Shown here one piece after another: positions 33,231 to 41,806 of a stretch of 64,000 bases of DNA (position 1 is the stretch's first letter; each line of letters opens with the position of its first letter). A program made the translations under genes and the position numbers. The notes below the pieces were generated by a model. It did no database searches. It was not told where the DNA came from and saw only the letters and a program-made list of their open reading frames with translations. The DNA comes from RPQJ01 sp963778185 (GTDB lineage Bacteria > Pseudomonadota > Gammaproteobacteria > Steroidobacterales > Steroidobacteraceae): positions 248,001 to 312,000 of the forward strand of contig CAVZTF010000003.1 of assembly GCA_963778185.1 (NCBI GenBank). The letters run 5' to 3'.

Positions 33231-34670
33231 ATGCGGACGAATCGCCGTGATTTCCTGCTGGGCTCGGCAGCCGCCGCGACAATCGCGGCGCTGCCGGAAC
33301 GCCGCGCCTGGTCCGCGACCGATACGGCCGACGTGGTCGTCATTGGCGCGGGCCTCGCCGGCCTCAACGCCGCGCTGCGACTCGAGAAGGCGGGCTTCCG
33401 GGTGCTGTTGCTCGAAGGCCGCAACCGCGTGGGCGGAAAGATACTGACCTTCCCGGGCGTGCAGGGTCCGTCCGAGGCCGGTGGCAGGTCGATCTTCGGC
33501 GGCTGCAGGCGCCTGATAGACGCTGCGAGGCAGAACGGCATCGAGCTCGAGGACCAGGTGCCGCGACTCATGAAGCACGTGGATTTCACCCTCGTGCTCG
33601 ACGGCAAGCCGCTGTCGAAGGTCGAGTGGCGCGACTCGCCCCGCAACTCGTTCCCGGCGCGCCTGCGCGATGTGATGCCCTGGCAATACGCCCCCATGGC
33701 GATCCGCCAGGAGAATCCACTGCAGAAGACCGAAGGCTGGTATGCGCCGGGTAATGCGCCGCTCGACGTATCGTTTCACGACTTCCTCCGCGCGCAGGGA
33801 GCGAGCGACGCGGTGATCGAGCTCGTGTATGACGCGACCCCCACCTACGGCAGGAACGCGCGCGACGTCTCCGCACTCATGATGGCGTTCGTCGAGAGGT
33901 TCGAAGATGCACAGCGCAAAGTCGAGCCGGCGCTTTACGAAGCGAAGGGCGGCAGTCAGCTCATTCCCGGCGCCATGGCCCGCCGCCTCGCGACCAGCGT
34001 GCGCTTTGGCCAGACCGTGACGGCTGTCGAGAGCAACGACACCGGCGTACAAGTGCACACCATGGATGGCGGACGATACGCCGCCAAGGCGGCAATCTGC
34101 GCCGTGCCCTTCTCAACCCTGCGACAGATCCGGCTCGAGCCGCGCCTGACTGGTGCGCAGGCGCGGGCTGTCAAGACCCTGCCGCATCAGCTCATCCACC
34201 AGACCGCCATTCACGTGTCGCGGCCCTACTGGGAGCAGGACGGCCTCAAGCCCTCCATGTGGACCAACGATCACATCGGGCGTGTGTCCGCGATCTATCG
34301 CGGCGCGACCGACGACGAGGTCTCGAGCCTGCTGGTCACGGCCTACGGAGACGGCGCGGCGTATCTCGACCGTCTCGGCGATGAAGGCGCTGCGCGCTAC
34401 GTCACCACGAGAATCGAGCAGATGCGGCCGGCGGCCGAGGGAGCACTGGAGGTCGTCGCGCAGCAGTCGTGGATACGGGACCCGTTCAGCGCCGGCGCCT
34501 GGGGTTACTTCCAGCCGGGCACCGTAACGAAATTCCTGCCGGCCATGTACCGGCCGCAGGGGCGGATTCACTTCTGCGGCGAGCAGACCGCAGTCGAAAA
34601 CCGCGGCATGGAAGGCGCCATGGAGTCCGGGGAACGGGCCGCAGGCGAAGTCGCCTTGCGCTTGTCCTGA
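33231..34670 (+). CDS. Tat-exported flavin monoamine oxidase family protein
   Basis: This 479-residue FAD-dependent amine oxidase has a twin-arginine signal, NRRDFLLGSAAAATIAA, starting at residue 4. The Rossmann motif VVVIGAGLAGLNAA follows at 35-48, then LEGRNRVGGK, and near the C-terminus FCGEQTAVENRGMEGAMESG, matching the FAD-binding end of the family. The ATG at 33231 puts the RR motif at the right place. Periplasmic oxidation of amines or amino-sugars is inferred; the substrate is unknown. It stands alone, divergent from ppc and convergent with the UrcA-family gene. Confidence 0.88.
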   Translation: MRTNRRDFLLGSAAAATIAALPERRAWSATDTADVVVIGAGLAGLNAALRLEKAGFRVLLLEGRNRVGGKILTFPGVQGPSEAGGRSIFGGCRRLIDAARQNGIELEDQVPRLMKHVDFTLVLDGKPLSKVEWRDSPRNSFPARLRDVMPWQYAPMAIRQENPLQKTEGWYAPGNAPLDVSFHDFLRAQGASDAVIELVYDATPTYGRNARDVSALMMAFVERFEDAQRKVEPALYEAKGGSQLIPGAMARRLATSVRFGQTVTAVESNDTGVQVHTMDGGRYAAKAAICAVPFSTLRQIRLEPRLTGAQARAVKTLPHQLIHQTAIHVSRPYWEQDGLKPSMWTNDHIGRVSAIYRGATDDEVSSLLVTAYGDGAAYLDRLGDEGAARYVTTRIEQMRPAAEGALEVVAQQSWIRDPFSAGAWGYFQPGTVTKFLPAMYRPQGRIHFCGEQTAVENRGMEGAMESGERAAGEVALRLS

Positions 34671-34688
34671 CCCCATACGCGAAGATAA

Positions 34689-34719
34689 GGCGGCGAGCGA
34701 CTCGAGGCCGCTCGCCGCC
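34689..34719. terminator. Bidirectional terminator-like hairpin
   Basis: An eleven-base-pair perfect stem (GGCGGCGAGCG / CGCTCGCCGCC) with a nine-base loop, between the stops of convergent genes at 34670 and 34743. No T-run on either side. Confidence 0.45.
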
Positions 34720-34742
34720 GGGTCCGTCGAACCCCGACGCGG

Positions 34743-35144
34743 CTACTTCCTGGCAGCGCGTTTCGCCGCGACCGCTGCGTTCGCCTGCTCCATCGCGCCG
34801 TCGATGGCGTCCTTGACGCATTTCTCCTCGGTCGACCCCTGCGCAGGGAAGTCGACCTTGATCTCGTCGCAGGTGGACTTCGCGGTGTCCGTGATGCGCC
34901 TGGTGAGCTCGGCCACCCCCGCGTCGGTGGTGAGGTCCAGGTCGGCATAGCTCACCTGGGACTTGATCCGGATCTCCTTGATCGGGGCGCCGGTGCTGCT
35001 CGACCGTCCGACGACGGTGATGCTCGCGGCCTCGACCGTCACGACTTCCATCGGCTGTGCGATCGCCGTGGCACCGGCCAGCGCGCAGCCGGCGGCGACC
35101 AGCGAGAGCAATATTCCGCTCGAAGCGGCTTTGTCGTTGCGCAT
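34743..35144 (-). CDS. UrcA-family exported protein
   Basis: This 133-residue protein has a signal peptide (LLSLVAAGCALAGATAIAQP) followed by the UrcA pattern: SQVSYADLDLTTDAGVAELTRRI, a cysteine pair (STCDEIK ... EEKCVKDAIDGA) and a basic Ala/Lys tail. UrcA proteins are of unknown function and common in sphingomonads and some gammaproteobacteria. Start ATG 35144 with GAGGAGA seven bases upstream. Confidence 0.8.
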   Translation of the reverse strand: MRNDKAASSGILLSLVAAGCALAGATAIAQPMEVVTVEAASITVVGRSSSTGAPIKEIRIKSQVSYADLDLTTDAGVAELTRRITDTAKSTCDEIKVDFPAQGSTEEKCVKDAIDGAMEQANAAVAAKRAARK

Positions 35145-35278
35145 TGCAGATCTCCTCGTGTCGATTGATTGCATTGCAAAGCAGAGTCCCCCGGGCGCAC
35201 CGGCGGGACGTGTCACCGACGAAGATTACACGCCCCAATTGCCGATCAGCTGCGGGCTGCGGTCGATGCGTACTGTCC

Positions 35279-35797
35279 CTACAGTTTTCGAAGGCGGGCC
35301 GCGGACGGCTCAAGTTCGTCTTGCTGCGCGAAGCGCCAGTAGTTGCGGCGGTAGTACACGAGTGCATCCTGTCGGGGACCGGTACAGACCGACTCGACTT
35401 CGCCCACGATGATCGTGTGATCGCCACCGTCGTATTCGGCGAACTTGCGGCACACCAGGGTTGCGACGGCATCGCGCATCACGGGCAGCCCGTGCTCGCC
35501 GGGCGTGAACTGCGCCGCCTCGAACTTACTGGCGCCCCGCGTAGCGAACAGCCGTGCCAGCGCTTCGTCTTGCGAGCGCAGGATGTTGATCGAGAACATC
35601 CGTGCGGTGGCAAACGCACGATGACAGTCGGCCTCCTTCCCCAGGCACACGAGCACCAGCGGGGGGTCCAGTGATACGGACGAAAACGAGTTGGCCGTGA
35701 ATCCCCAGGACTCACCCTCGCGGTCCAGCGTGGCAGCGATGACGACCCCCGTCGGGAAGCTGCCCATGGCCTGCTTGAACGCATTCAGGTCGATCAT
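35279..35797 (-). CDS. Flavin reductase-like FMN-binding protein
   Basis: This 172-residue member of the flavin reductase (HpaC/DIM6-NTAB) family supplies reduced FMN or FAD to partner monooxygenases. FKQAMGSFPTGVVIAATLD and WGFTANSFSSVSLDPPLVLV are the flavin-binding blocks; GDHTIIVGEVES completes the fold. The ATG at 35797 was chosen at the family start. No monooxygenase partner is encoded nearby. Confidence 0.88.
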   Translation of the reverse strand: MIDLNAFKQAMGSFPTGVVIAATLDREGESWGFTANSFSSVSLDPPLVLVCLGKEADCHRAFATARMFSINILRSQDEALARLFATRGASKFEAAQFTPGEHGLPVMRDAVATLVCRKFAEYDGGDHTIIVGEVESVCTGPRQDALVYYRRNYWRFAQQDELEPSAARLRKL

Positions 35798-35841
35798 CTT
35801 TGAGGTAATCCTGGTTTCATTTTCTTGCTGGAAACGATTCG

Positions 35842-36738
35842 TCACGGACGCGCGTGGTCGGGCAGCCGCGTCAATACATCCAGCCCCAACCGCCACTCTC
35901 GGCCGTCATGCCGCCACAGGCGCACGTAGAGGGCCAGGCCTTTCGGCACGCTGCGGCGATCAGCCCGCTGCACGATCTCGCCGTAGGTGTATCCCATGTC
36001 CGAGCCCGTGCCAGCGATCGCCGCCCGGGTGCGGCCGTCGAGGCGGGCGCCCAATGCGGGGCCGTCCTCGGGCCAATCCACGGCCAACGGACGAGGGGCC
36101 GAGTCGTCACGATATGCGACGGCGTCCGCTTGCGAGAACCGGCGCAGGGCCGCGTCGATGCCCTTCGCGCGGATCGCGGCGTTCAACTCGCGGTCAGCCT
36201 TGGCCAGCCCCTCGACGCTCGCGTTCGAACGCTGCGGACAGGCGCGCGGTACCATTCCCGGCCAGATGGCGTCCAGCCCGCGTTGCAGGTCAAAGGACGG
36301 GCCCGCGCTAGGCGCGTGGTCGATGCCGTGGTCGAGCACAACGGACCACTCACCGTCGTCGTGCCGCCGCCACAGCGAAAGGTAATGACCCGAGGCAGGC
36401 TCGCCCCCTTCCGGGTTGTCGTAACCCCAGGGACCCGTCGTGGCGGCCAGCTGGCCCGTGCAATCGACCGCAGCTGCCGCGGCGCGCCATTCGAGCCGCC
36501 CGCTCGCCTGCTCGTGGGTGGCGAGCCACTCGCGGCCCGGGACGGCGGTCGGCCGGAAGATGATGCCGTCGCTCGCGAGGAAGGCCTGGAACGCGTGCTG
36601 GGTGCCCCGCTCCACGGACAGGGCGGCAAACGCCGAGTCCGCGGCCAGCACATCCCGCTGCGCCTCGGAGGCGGCGAGTGCAACTAACGGACACGCGCCG
36701 GCCGTGACGGCCAGCACACGCAGCAGCTTGGTTTTCAT
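35842..36738 (-). CDS. Exported protein with two NTF2-like (DUF4440) domains
   Basis: This 298-residue protein has a signal peptide (MKTKLLRVLAVTAGACPLVALA) and two similar halves. The first carries ADSAFAALSVERGTQHAFQAFL and YLSLWRRHDDGEWSVVLDHG; the second has ADRELNAAIRAKGIDAALRRF and YVRLWRHDGREWRLGLDVL. This is a tandem of the SnoaL/NTF2-like fold. Function unknown. The ATG at 36738 is the start giving a clean signal peptide; upstream sequence in frame is unlikely to be translated. Confidence 0.75.
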   Translation of the reverse strand: MKTKLLRVLAVTAGACPLVALAASEAQRDVLAADSAFAALSVERGTQHAFQAFLASDGIIFRPTAVPGREWLATHEQASGRLEWRAAAAAVDCTGQLAATTGPWGYDNPEGGEPASGHYLSLWRRHDDGEWSVVLDHGIDHAPSAGPSFDLQRGLDAIWPGMVPRACPQRSNASVEGLAKADRELNAAIRAKGIDAALRRFSQADAVAYRDDSAPRPLAVDWPEDGPALGARLDGRTRAAIAGTGSDMGYTYGEIVQRADRRSVPKGLALYVRLWRHDGREWRLGLDVLTRLPDHARP

Positions 36739-36846
36739 CTGGTCCGGACCCCGGGGGAGCACCGAGCATACCCCGCCCGCAGCGGTCGCGCCCACCCGTA
36801 TTCTGTTAAAGTCCGCGCGGGGGACCCTTTAACCGAAAGTGTGAAA

Positions 36847-37689
36847 ATGCAGCGAATACTGGCTTTCCTGATGATCGCTCTCCCGCTTGCGCTGGGTGCC
36901 ACGCCCGCGTTCGCGGATGGCAAGACCGACCAGCGGCTCTTCGAGTCCCGGCAGGTCTTCGAGTCCTTCGCAAACCTGAGCGAGCAGGCCATTCCGGTCT
37001 GGCTGCTCGAGCGCTCCTACGGGATCGTGGTCGTGCCCAACCTGATCAAGGGCGCGCTCGGCATCGGCGGCCGCGGCGGCCGCGGCGTCATGGCCGTGCG
37101 CAACGCGGACGGGACCTGGAGCAACCCGGTCTTCGTGACGCTGGCCGGCGTGAACTTCGGTTTCCAGTTCGGCGTGCAGTCCACGGATGTCGTCATGGTC
37201 CTCATGTCGCGCCAGAGCGTCGAAGGCATCGCCGACGGCAAGGTCACGCTCGGCGCGGACGCGAGCGTCGCGGCCGGGCCGATCGGTCGCGCGGCTGCCG
37301 CCACGACCGATGCCACGTTCAATGCGCAGGTTCTCTCCTACTCGCGCAACGAGGGCCTCTTCGCCGGCGTCGCCCTCGATGGCACGGTGATTGCCATCGA
37401 CGACGGCTCGAACGAATCCGCCTACGGGGTGTCGGGCGTGCTGCCGTCGCAGGTGCTCGAGGGCCGCATCGTGCAAGCCCCGCACGAAGCGCTCGAATTC
37501 AGGGCCGCGCTGGATCGCGCGACCAATCAGGGCGCGGCCCGCGCGCCCGCCGCGGCACCGGCAGCGAGCGGCGCAGCCTCGCCGCCGGCACCGCCGGCCG
37601 CGTCGGCCCCTGCAGCCGGACCCGCGTCCGAGCCGGCCACCACGTATCCGATGGAAGATCCGAGCCCGGGCGCGCCGCCGCCGGAGTGA
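36847..37689 (+). CDS. Exported SYLF-domain (Ysc84-like) lipid-binding protein
   Basis: This protein of about 280 residues has a signal peptide (MQRILAFLMIALPLALGATPAFA), a SYLF/DUF500 domain (IPVWLLERSYGIVVVPNLIK through LEFRAALDRATNQ) and a Pro/Ala-rich tail of about 65 residues ending DPSPGAPPPE. The SYLF domain binds phosphoinositides in eukaryotes; in bacteria it is envelope-located, with unclear function. ATG 36847 is used; a GTG two codons upstream (36841) is also possible. It is convergent with msrA. Confidence 0.8.
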   Translation: MQRILAFLMIALPLALGATPAFADGKTDQRLFESRQVFESFANLSEQAIPVWLLERSYGIVVVPNLIKGALGIGGRGGRGVMAVRNADGTWSNPVFVTLAGVNFGFQFGVQSTDVVMVLMSRQSVEGIADGKVTLGADASVAAGPIGRAAAATTDATFNAQVLSYSRNEGLFAGVALDGTVIAIDDGSNESAYGVSGVLPSQVLEGRIVQAPHEALEFRAALDRATNQGAARAPAAAPAASGAASPPAPPAASAPAAGPASEPATTYPMEDPSPGAPPPE

Positions 37690-37734
37690 ACGGCGAGCGC
37701 GGACACCGTCTACGGAATCGGCGGCGGCGGAACC

Positions 37735-38397
37735 TTACGAGCCGGGCTTGTCGAGGCTCGAGGCGCTGGCCGGAGCCACGCCCGCCGGGCAGGAAACACC
37801 GGTGCCCCCCAGCCCGCAGTAGCCGCCGGGATTCTTCGCCAGGTATTGCTGGTGATAGTCCTCGGCGAAGTAGAACTCCGGGGAGGCGAGTATTTCCGTC
37901 GTGATCGGCCCGTGGCCGGCGGCCGACAACCGCTCCTGATAGGCGGCCCGGCTGCGTTCGGCCGCCTCGCGCTGGGCCGCGTCGTGCACGTAGATGCCGG
38001 AGCGATATTGCGTGCCGACGTCGTTGCCCTGGCGCATGCCCTGCGTCGGGTCGTGCGATTCCCAGAACACGCGCAGCAACTCGTCGTAGCGGACGCGCGC
38101 CGGGTCGAACACGACGCGCACCACCTCGGTGTGACCGGTGCGTCCCGTGCACACTTCCTCGTACGTCGGATTGGGCGTGTGGCCCGCAGCGTAACCGACC
38201 GAGGTGCTGTACACGCCGGGCAGCGACCAGAACTTCCGCTCGGCCCCCCAGAAGCACCCGAGGCCGAACAGCGCGAGCGTCAGCCCCTCTGGGTATGGCG
38301 GCGCGAGGCGATTGCCGTTGACGAAGTGCCGCTCCGGCACCGGCATGCGCTCCGCACGGCCGGGCAATGCCTCGCCCGGCGACGGCAGGTCGAGCAT
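37735..38397 (-). CDS. msrA: Peptide methionine sulfoxide reductase MsrA
   Basis: This 220-residue enzyme reduces methionine-S-sulfoxide in proteins. The catalytic cysteine is in LFGLGCFWGAERKF (about C48), and resolving cysteines are in the C-terminal GGYCGLGGTGVSCPAG. The N-terminal PSPGEALPGR is typical. ATG at 38397 is used; a TTG four codons upstream also fits. It lies 12 bp after the disrupted marC gene on the same strand. Confidence 0.94.
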   Translation of the reverse strand: MLDLPSPGEALPGRAERMPVPERHFVNGNRLAPPYPEGLTLALFGLGCFWGAERKFWSLPGVYSTSVGYAAGHTPNPTYEEVCTGRTGHTEVVRVVFDPARVRYDELLRVFWESHDPTQGMRQGNDVGTQYRSGIYVHDAAQREAAERSRAAYQERLSAAGHGPITTEILASPEFYFAEDYHQQYLAKNPGGYCGLGGTGVSCPAGVAPASASSLDKPGS

Positions 38398-38409
38398 CTT
38401 CTTGCGCAA

Positions 38410-39129
38410 TTAACCCCATGGCAACGCCCTCCTTCCCTCAGCCACCGCCCCTGCGCACCGCCTCGGCGAGCCCCGACCAGATGGCTCAGGATCGGCCGCG
38501 ATGACGCTCGTGCCGTTGATCGTGAACTGCACGCCGATGCAGATCATGAGGAACCCCATCAGGCGCGTGAGCGCAACCATGCCCGTGGCGCCGAGCAGCC
38601 GGTTGACTCGCTCCGCGCCGCGCAACGCGAACCAGGACAGGATGGACACGATCAGGATACCGGTCGCGATGCCCGAGGAAATCGACGATACGGTCGAATC
38701 CATGCTTCGCGCTCGCCTGCGACGACAGGCTCATGACCACGGCGAACGTGCCCGGGCCGCTCAAGCCCGGCATCGCGAGCGGCGTGAACGCGATGTCGTA
38801 CGGATTCCCCCGGCGCCAGCGGGCACCTAGGCGGCCCCGCGGGCGCTGGGGAACAGCATGCCGAAGCCGAGGAAAGCCAGGATCAGGCCGCCCGCGATGC
38901 GCATGCCCGGGTATCGAGATGCCGAAGAAACTCATGATCAGGCTGCCCGCGACCAGGAAGCCCGACATGAGGGCGAACGTGTAGATGCAGGCGCGGCGGA
39001 TCTGGCGCAGGCGCTCCTGCTCCGGGAGGTGCGCGGACACGCGATGACGAGCGGCACGGCGCCGAGCGGGTTCACGATCGGCAGGATCGCGAGCAACGCC
39101 CCCGCCGCGTAGCCGAGAGTATGGGTCAT
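38410..39129 (-). pseudogene. MarC-family membrane protein gene with at least four frame breaks
   Basis: Pieces of one MarC protein lie in order on the minus strand but in different frames. They are THTLGYAAGALLAILPIVNP (from ATG 39129), then SAHLPEQERLRQIRRACIYT and FALMSGFLVAGSLIMSFFG, then MRIAGGLILAFLGFGMLFPS, then NPYDIAFTPLAMPGLSGPGT, then SGIATGILIVSILSWFALRG to about 38490. Frame changes fall near 39043, 38905, 38820 and 38710. Conserved residues are intact within each piece, which suggests recent damage or sequencing error rather than long decay. MarC proteins are inner-membrane proteins with about six helices and unknown transport function. Confidence 0.75.
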
Positions 39130-39150
39130 CCAGTTCTGTGCGACTCCGGC

Positions 39151-39439
39151 TTAACCGGCCGCGCTCCGGGCGCTATCGAGCAACAGCGGCACCGGCCAGG
39201 GATCGACCGTCTCGAAATCGAGTGCGGCTGGTCGCCCGGCCGGAAATAGACGTAGCGGCCGCTCATCTGGCCAGCGCGCGATCACGTTCGCTGCGCGTGG
39301 CGAACCAGTGCTCCTTTTCGCCAGTCGTCGCCCAGCAGGTTACGAAACGGGTCTCCTGCCGCGCAGCCGAACCCGGATCCCGTAAGGGGCGCTGCTCCGG
39401 CAGCCGGTGGCGAAGGTTGTGTTCGTGACAGGTGGCCAT
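39151..39439 (-). pseudogene. Small hypothetical protein gene with frame breaks
   Basis: A coding-like stretch between marC and the patatin gene. Reading pieces from different frames gives MATCHEHNLRHRLPEQRP, YGIRVRLR, GDPFRNLLGDDWR, KEHWFATRSERDRALARMSG, RYVYFRPGDQP and LDFETVDPWPVPLLLDSARS, ending at TAA 39151. The 289-bp length is not a multiple of three. It would encode about 96 residues if repaired. I do not recognise the family. Confidence 0.45.
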
Positions 39440-39501
39440 CGGTTTTCTGGCAGCTGATCCGGCCGCGATTCTATCGGAATCCCGAATCCACTCCGCACTC
39501 C

Positions 39502-41741
39502 TCAGAACGTCTTGCCGAGCATCAGGTAGAAGGCGGCCGCTCGCTTCCTCGCCGAACCCGGCGCCGATGTACAGCGGTCCGATCGGCGTGTCGGCGCCGA
39601 AGGAAAGCGCTGCCCGCCATCTCGAGACCGACCGAGGTCCACCTCGTCGCTCGTCTGCCAGACGTTGCCGGCCTCCAGCGAGACGCCGATGTAGGACGGG
39701 AATTCGAACAGACCCGTGCCGCCGCGACTCATCCTCCGATAGAGGATGGTGCGCACGATGCCGTACTGCGTGCCGACCAGGGAATCCGCCGGCAGCCCGA
39801 GAGGTCGAGGAACCCGCCCAGCGTGAACAGCTCCTGGGGCGACACGACGCGATCGTCCAGCGCCGAGCCGCCCTCGAGCGAAAACAACAGGCTGTAACGG
39901 TCGTGACAGCGTGCGATCTGCCAGCACGCCTCGAGGATATCTGCTTCGCGCTCGCGCCCAGCGACTCGCGTTCGGCCTGCCAGCTCGCGCGAAAGGCCTG
40001 GCCGTGCTTCGGGAAATAGGCGCTGTCGAGCCGGTCATAGCCGAACAGCAGGAAGGTCGCACCGATGTCGTAGGAATACTCCGGCAGGACCGAGTCGCCG
40101 AGATCACGCGCTGCTGCCATTGCCGCGACGTGCCCCAGCCTCACCTCACCCCAGTTCGCGAGCTCGGCGCCGAGCGCGAACGAGACTTCCGTGTCCCGAC
40201 TGCGGTAGCGCGCGACGCGCCGCCGTCCTCGATCACCTGGCGCATCTGCTGCTCGTAGCGCAGCTGCGGCGCGACGAAGAAATACGGGCGAGCGACAGCG
40301 GCTGGAAGAACTCGGTCACGGAGCTTGCGGCTCCTCGCCGACCTGGGCATCGGAGAGCCAGTTCGCGCGTCGAACGAGTTCACGCCGGTCATCAGGAACC
40401 GGGCGCCGGCATTCCCGACGGCGCCGCCGTCGAAGTCGTTCTCGACGCTCACGCCGAGCCGCACGAAGTTCGGGCCCCACGACTTGCGACGCAGGTCGAT
40501 CTCCAGCCCACGCTCGCCGTCCTCGTGCACGACGCGGTAGTCGACGGACTCGTAGCGATCGAGCCCGTACTGTCGGTTGAGCCCGGCGCTGCACCTCACC
40601 CGTGTCGAACGGCTGCCCCGCAAGGTCACCGAACACCGCATCGATTCGCTTCGCGTCCGCCTGCGAGCGCGGGCCGGCGCGCACGAAGGCCATGCGCGCC
40701 GCCGGATCGTGCGTACGCGCGCGCGCCGCGAGGTAGTCCGCATAGCGGTCCTCCGGCAGGGCCAGCGCCGCCAGCCTGTCGCGCGCCCGGGCTGTCGCAG
40801 ACTCGCCCGTGATGATCACCTGCGGTATGCGTGCGAACTCGACCGAGGTCATGCGACCGAGGTCGGGCTCGATCAGGATGTCGTTGTCCGCGAGCTCGGC
40901 ACGCGACGCGGCCGTGCCCCGGCGCACCATGATGGCGACCATCTGGTTGGTGACGTCGAGCGGCGACTCGAGCCCGTCGCGCGTCGCGAGCGGGAAGCTC
41001 ACGTCCACGGCGATCAGGACGTCCACGTCCATTCGCGCGCGCGAGGCTCACCGGCAGGTTGTCCACCAGCCCGCCGTCCACGAGCAGGCGTCCGCCGATC
41101 TCGACCGGCGCGAGCACGCCAGGCGCGGACATGCTCGCCCGCATCACGGTCACCAGATCGCCCGCGCCCATCACGACGGCCTCGCCGCTCTCCAGGTCGG
41201 TGGCCAGCGCACGAAACGGTGTCGGCAACTGGTCGAAGTCCTGCACGTCCGCGACCCGCAGCGTGGCATTGCGGAGCACCTGCGTGATCTTCTGGCCCTG
41301 CACGAGGCCGAGCGGCAGCACCACGCCCTCGCCGCCGCGTACGCCGAGCGCCGTGCGGGCGAGGAAATTACGGTCGTCCTGCTTGCGGCGGTAGACGAGG
41401 TCGCGGCGCGGCGCGCGATCCTGCACGAGGTCCTGCCAGTCGAGCGCTCCGAAGACCTCCGCGATCTCCGCCCCGCTCAGGCCGGCCGAGTACAAGCCGC
41501 CCACGACTGCACCCATGCTGGTGCCGGCCACGGCGTCGATCGGGATGCGCATCTCCTCGAGGGCCCGCAGGACGCCGACATGAGCCGCGCCGCGCGCGCC
41601 GCCGCCGCTCAACACGAGCCCGATTCTCGGCCGGTCGCCTCCAGCCACCGGCGCATCGTCGGCGGCCGGAAGCACGCCGGGCCGCAGCAGCAAGCCAAGC
41701 GCGCAGACCATCGTCGGCAGCCATCGAGTCAGCATGGGCAT
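39502..41741 (-). pseudogene. Patatin-like type Vd autotransporter (PlpD-like) gene with many frame breaks
   Basis: From ATG 41741 an intact first part encodes a signal peptide and a patatin lipase domain: GGGARGAAHVGVLRAL, GTSMG (S75 nucleophile) and VDGGLVDNLP. The frame then breaks at a CG run near 41040, and again near 40585 (an apparent extra G), 40360, 40330, 40280 and further on. In-order pieces give the POTRA and beta-barrel parts (YRVVHEDGERGLEIDLRRKS, LLFGYDRLDSAYFPKHGQAF, ILYRRMSRGGTGLFEFPSYI, then FYLMLGKTF at the end). The total of about 746 codons matches PlpD-type secreted patatins. Damage by sequence error or a true pseudogene are both possible. Confidence 0.8.
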
Positions 41742-41806
41742 CGCTCCGCATCGCGTGGCCGCGATACTAGCAAGTTGTTGGATAATCCCGGGTCACGGCC
41801 ACAGGA

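Noticed and set aside
37499..38419. Long frame opposite SYLF and overlapping msrA on the minus strand
   Set aside because: It is the +1 shadow of msrA, whose GCFWG motif fixes the real frame.
41742..41806. Cobalamin riboswitch or Fur box upstream of the TonB-dependent receptor
   Set aside because: Only 65 bp separates it from the patatin gene start, and neither a B12-box nor an AT-rich Fur-like palindrome is visible.
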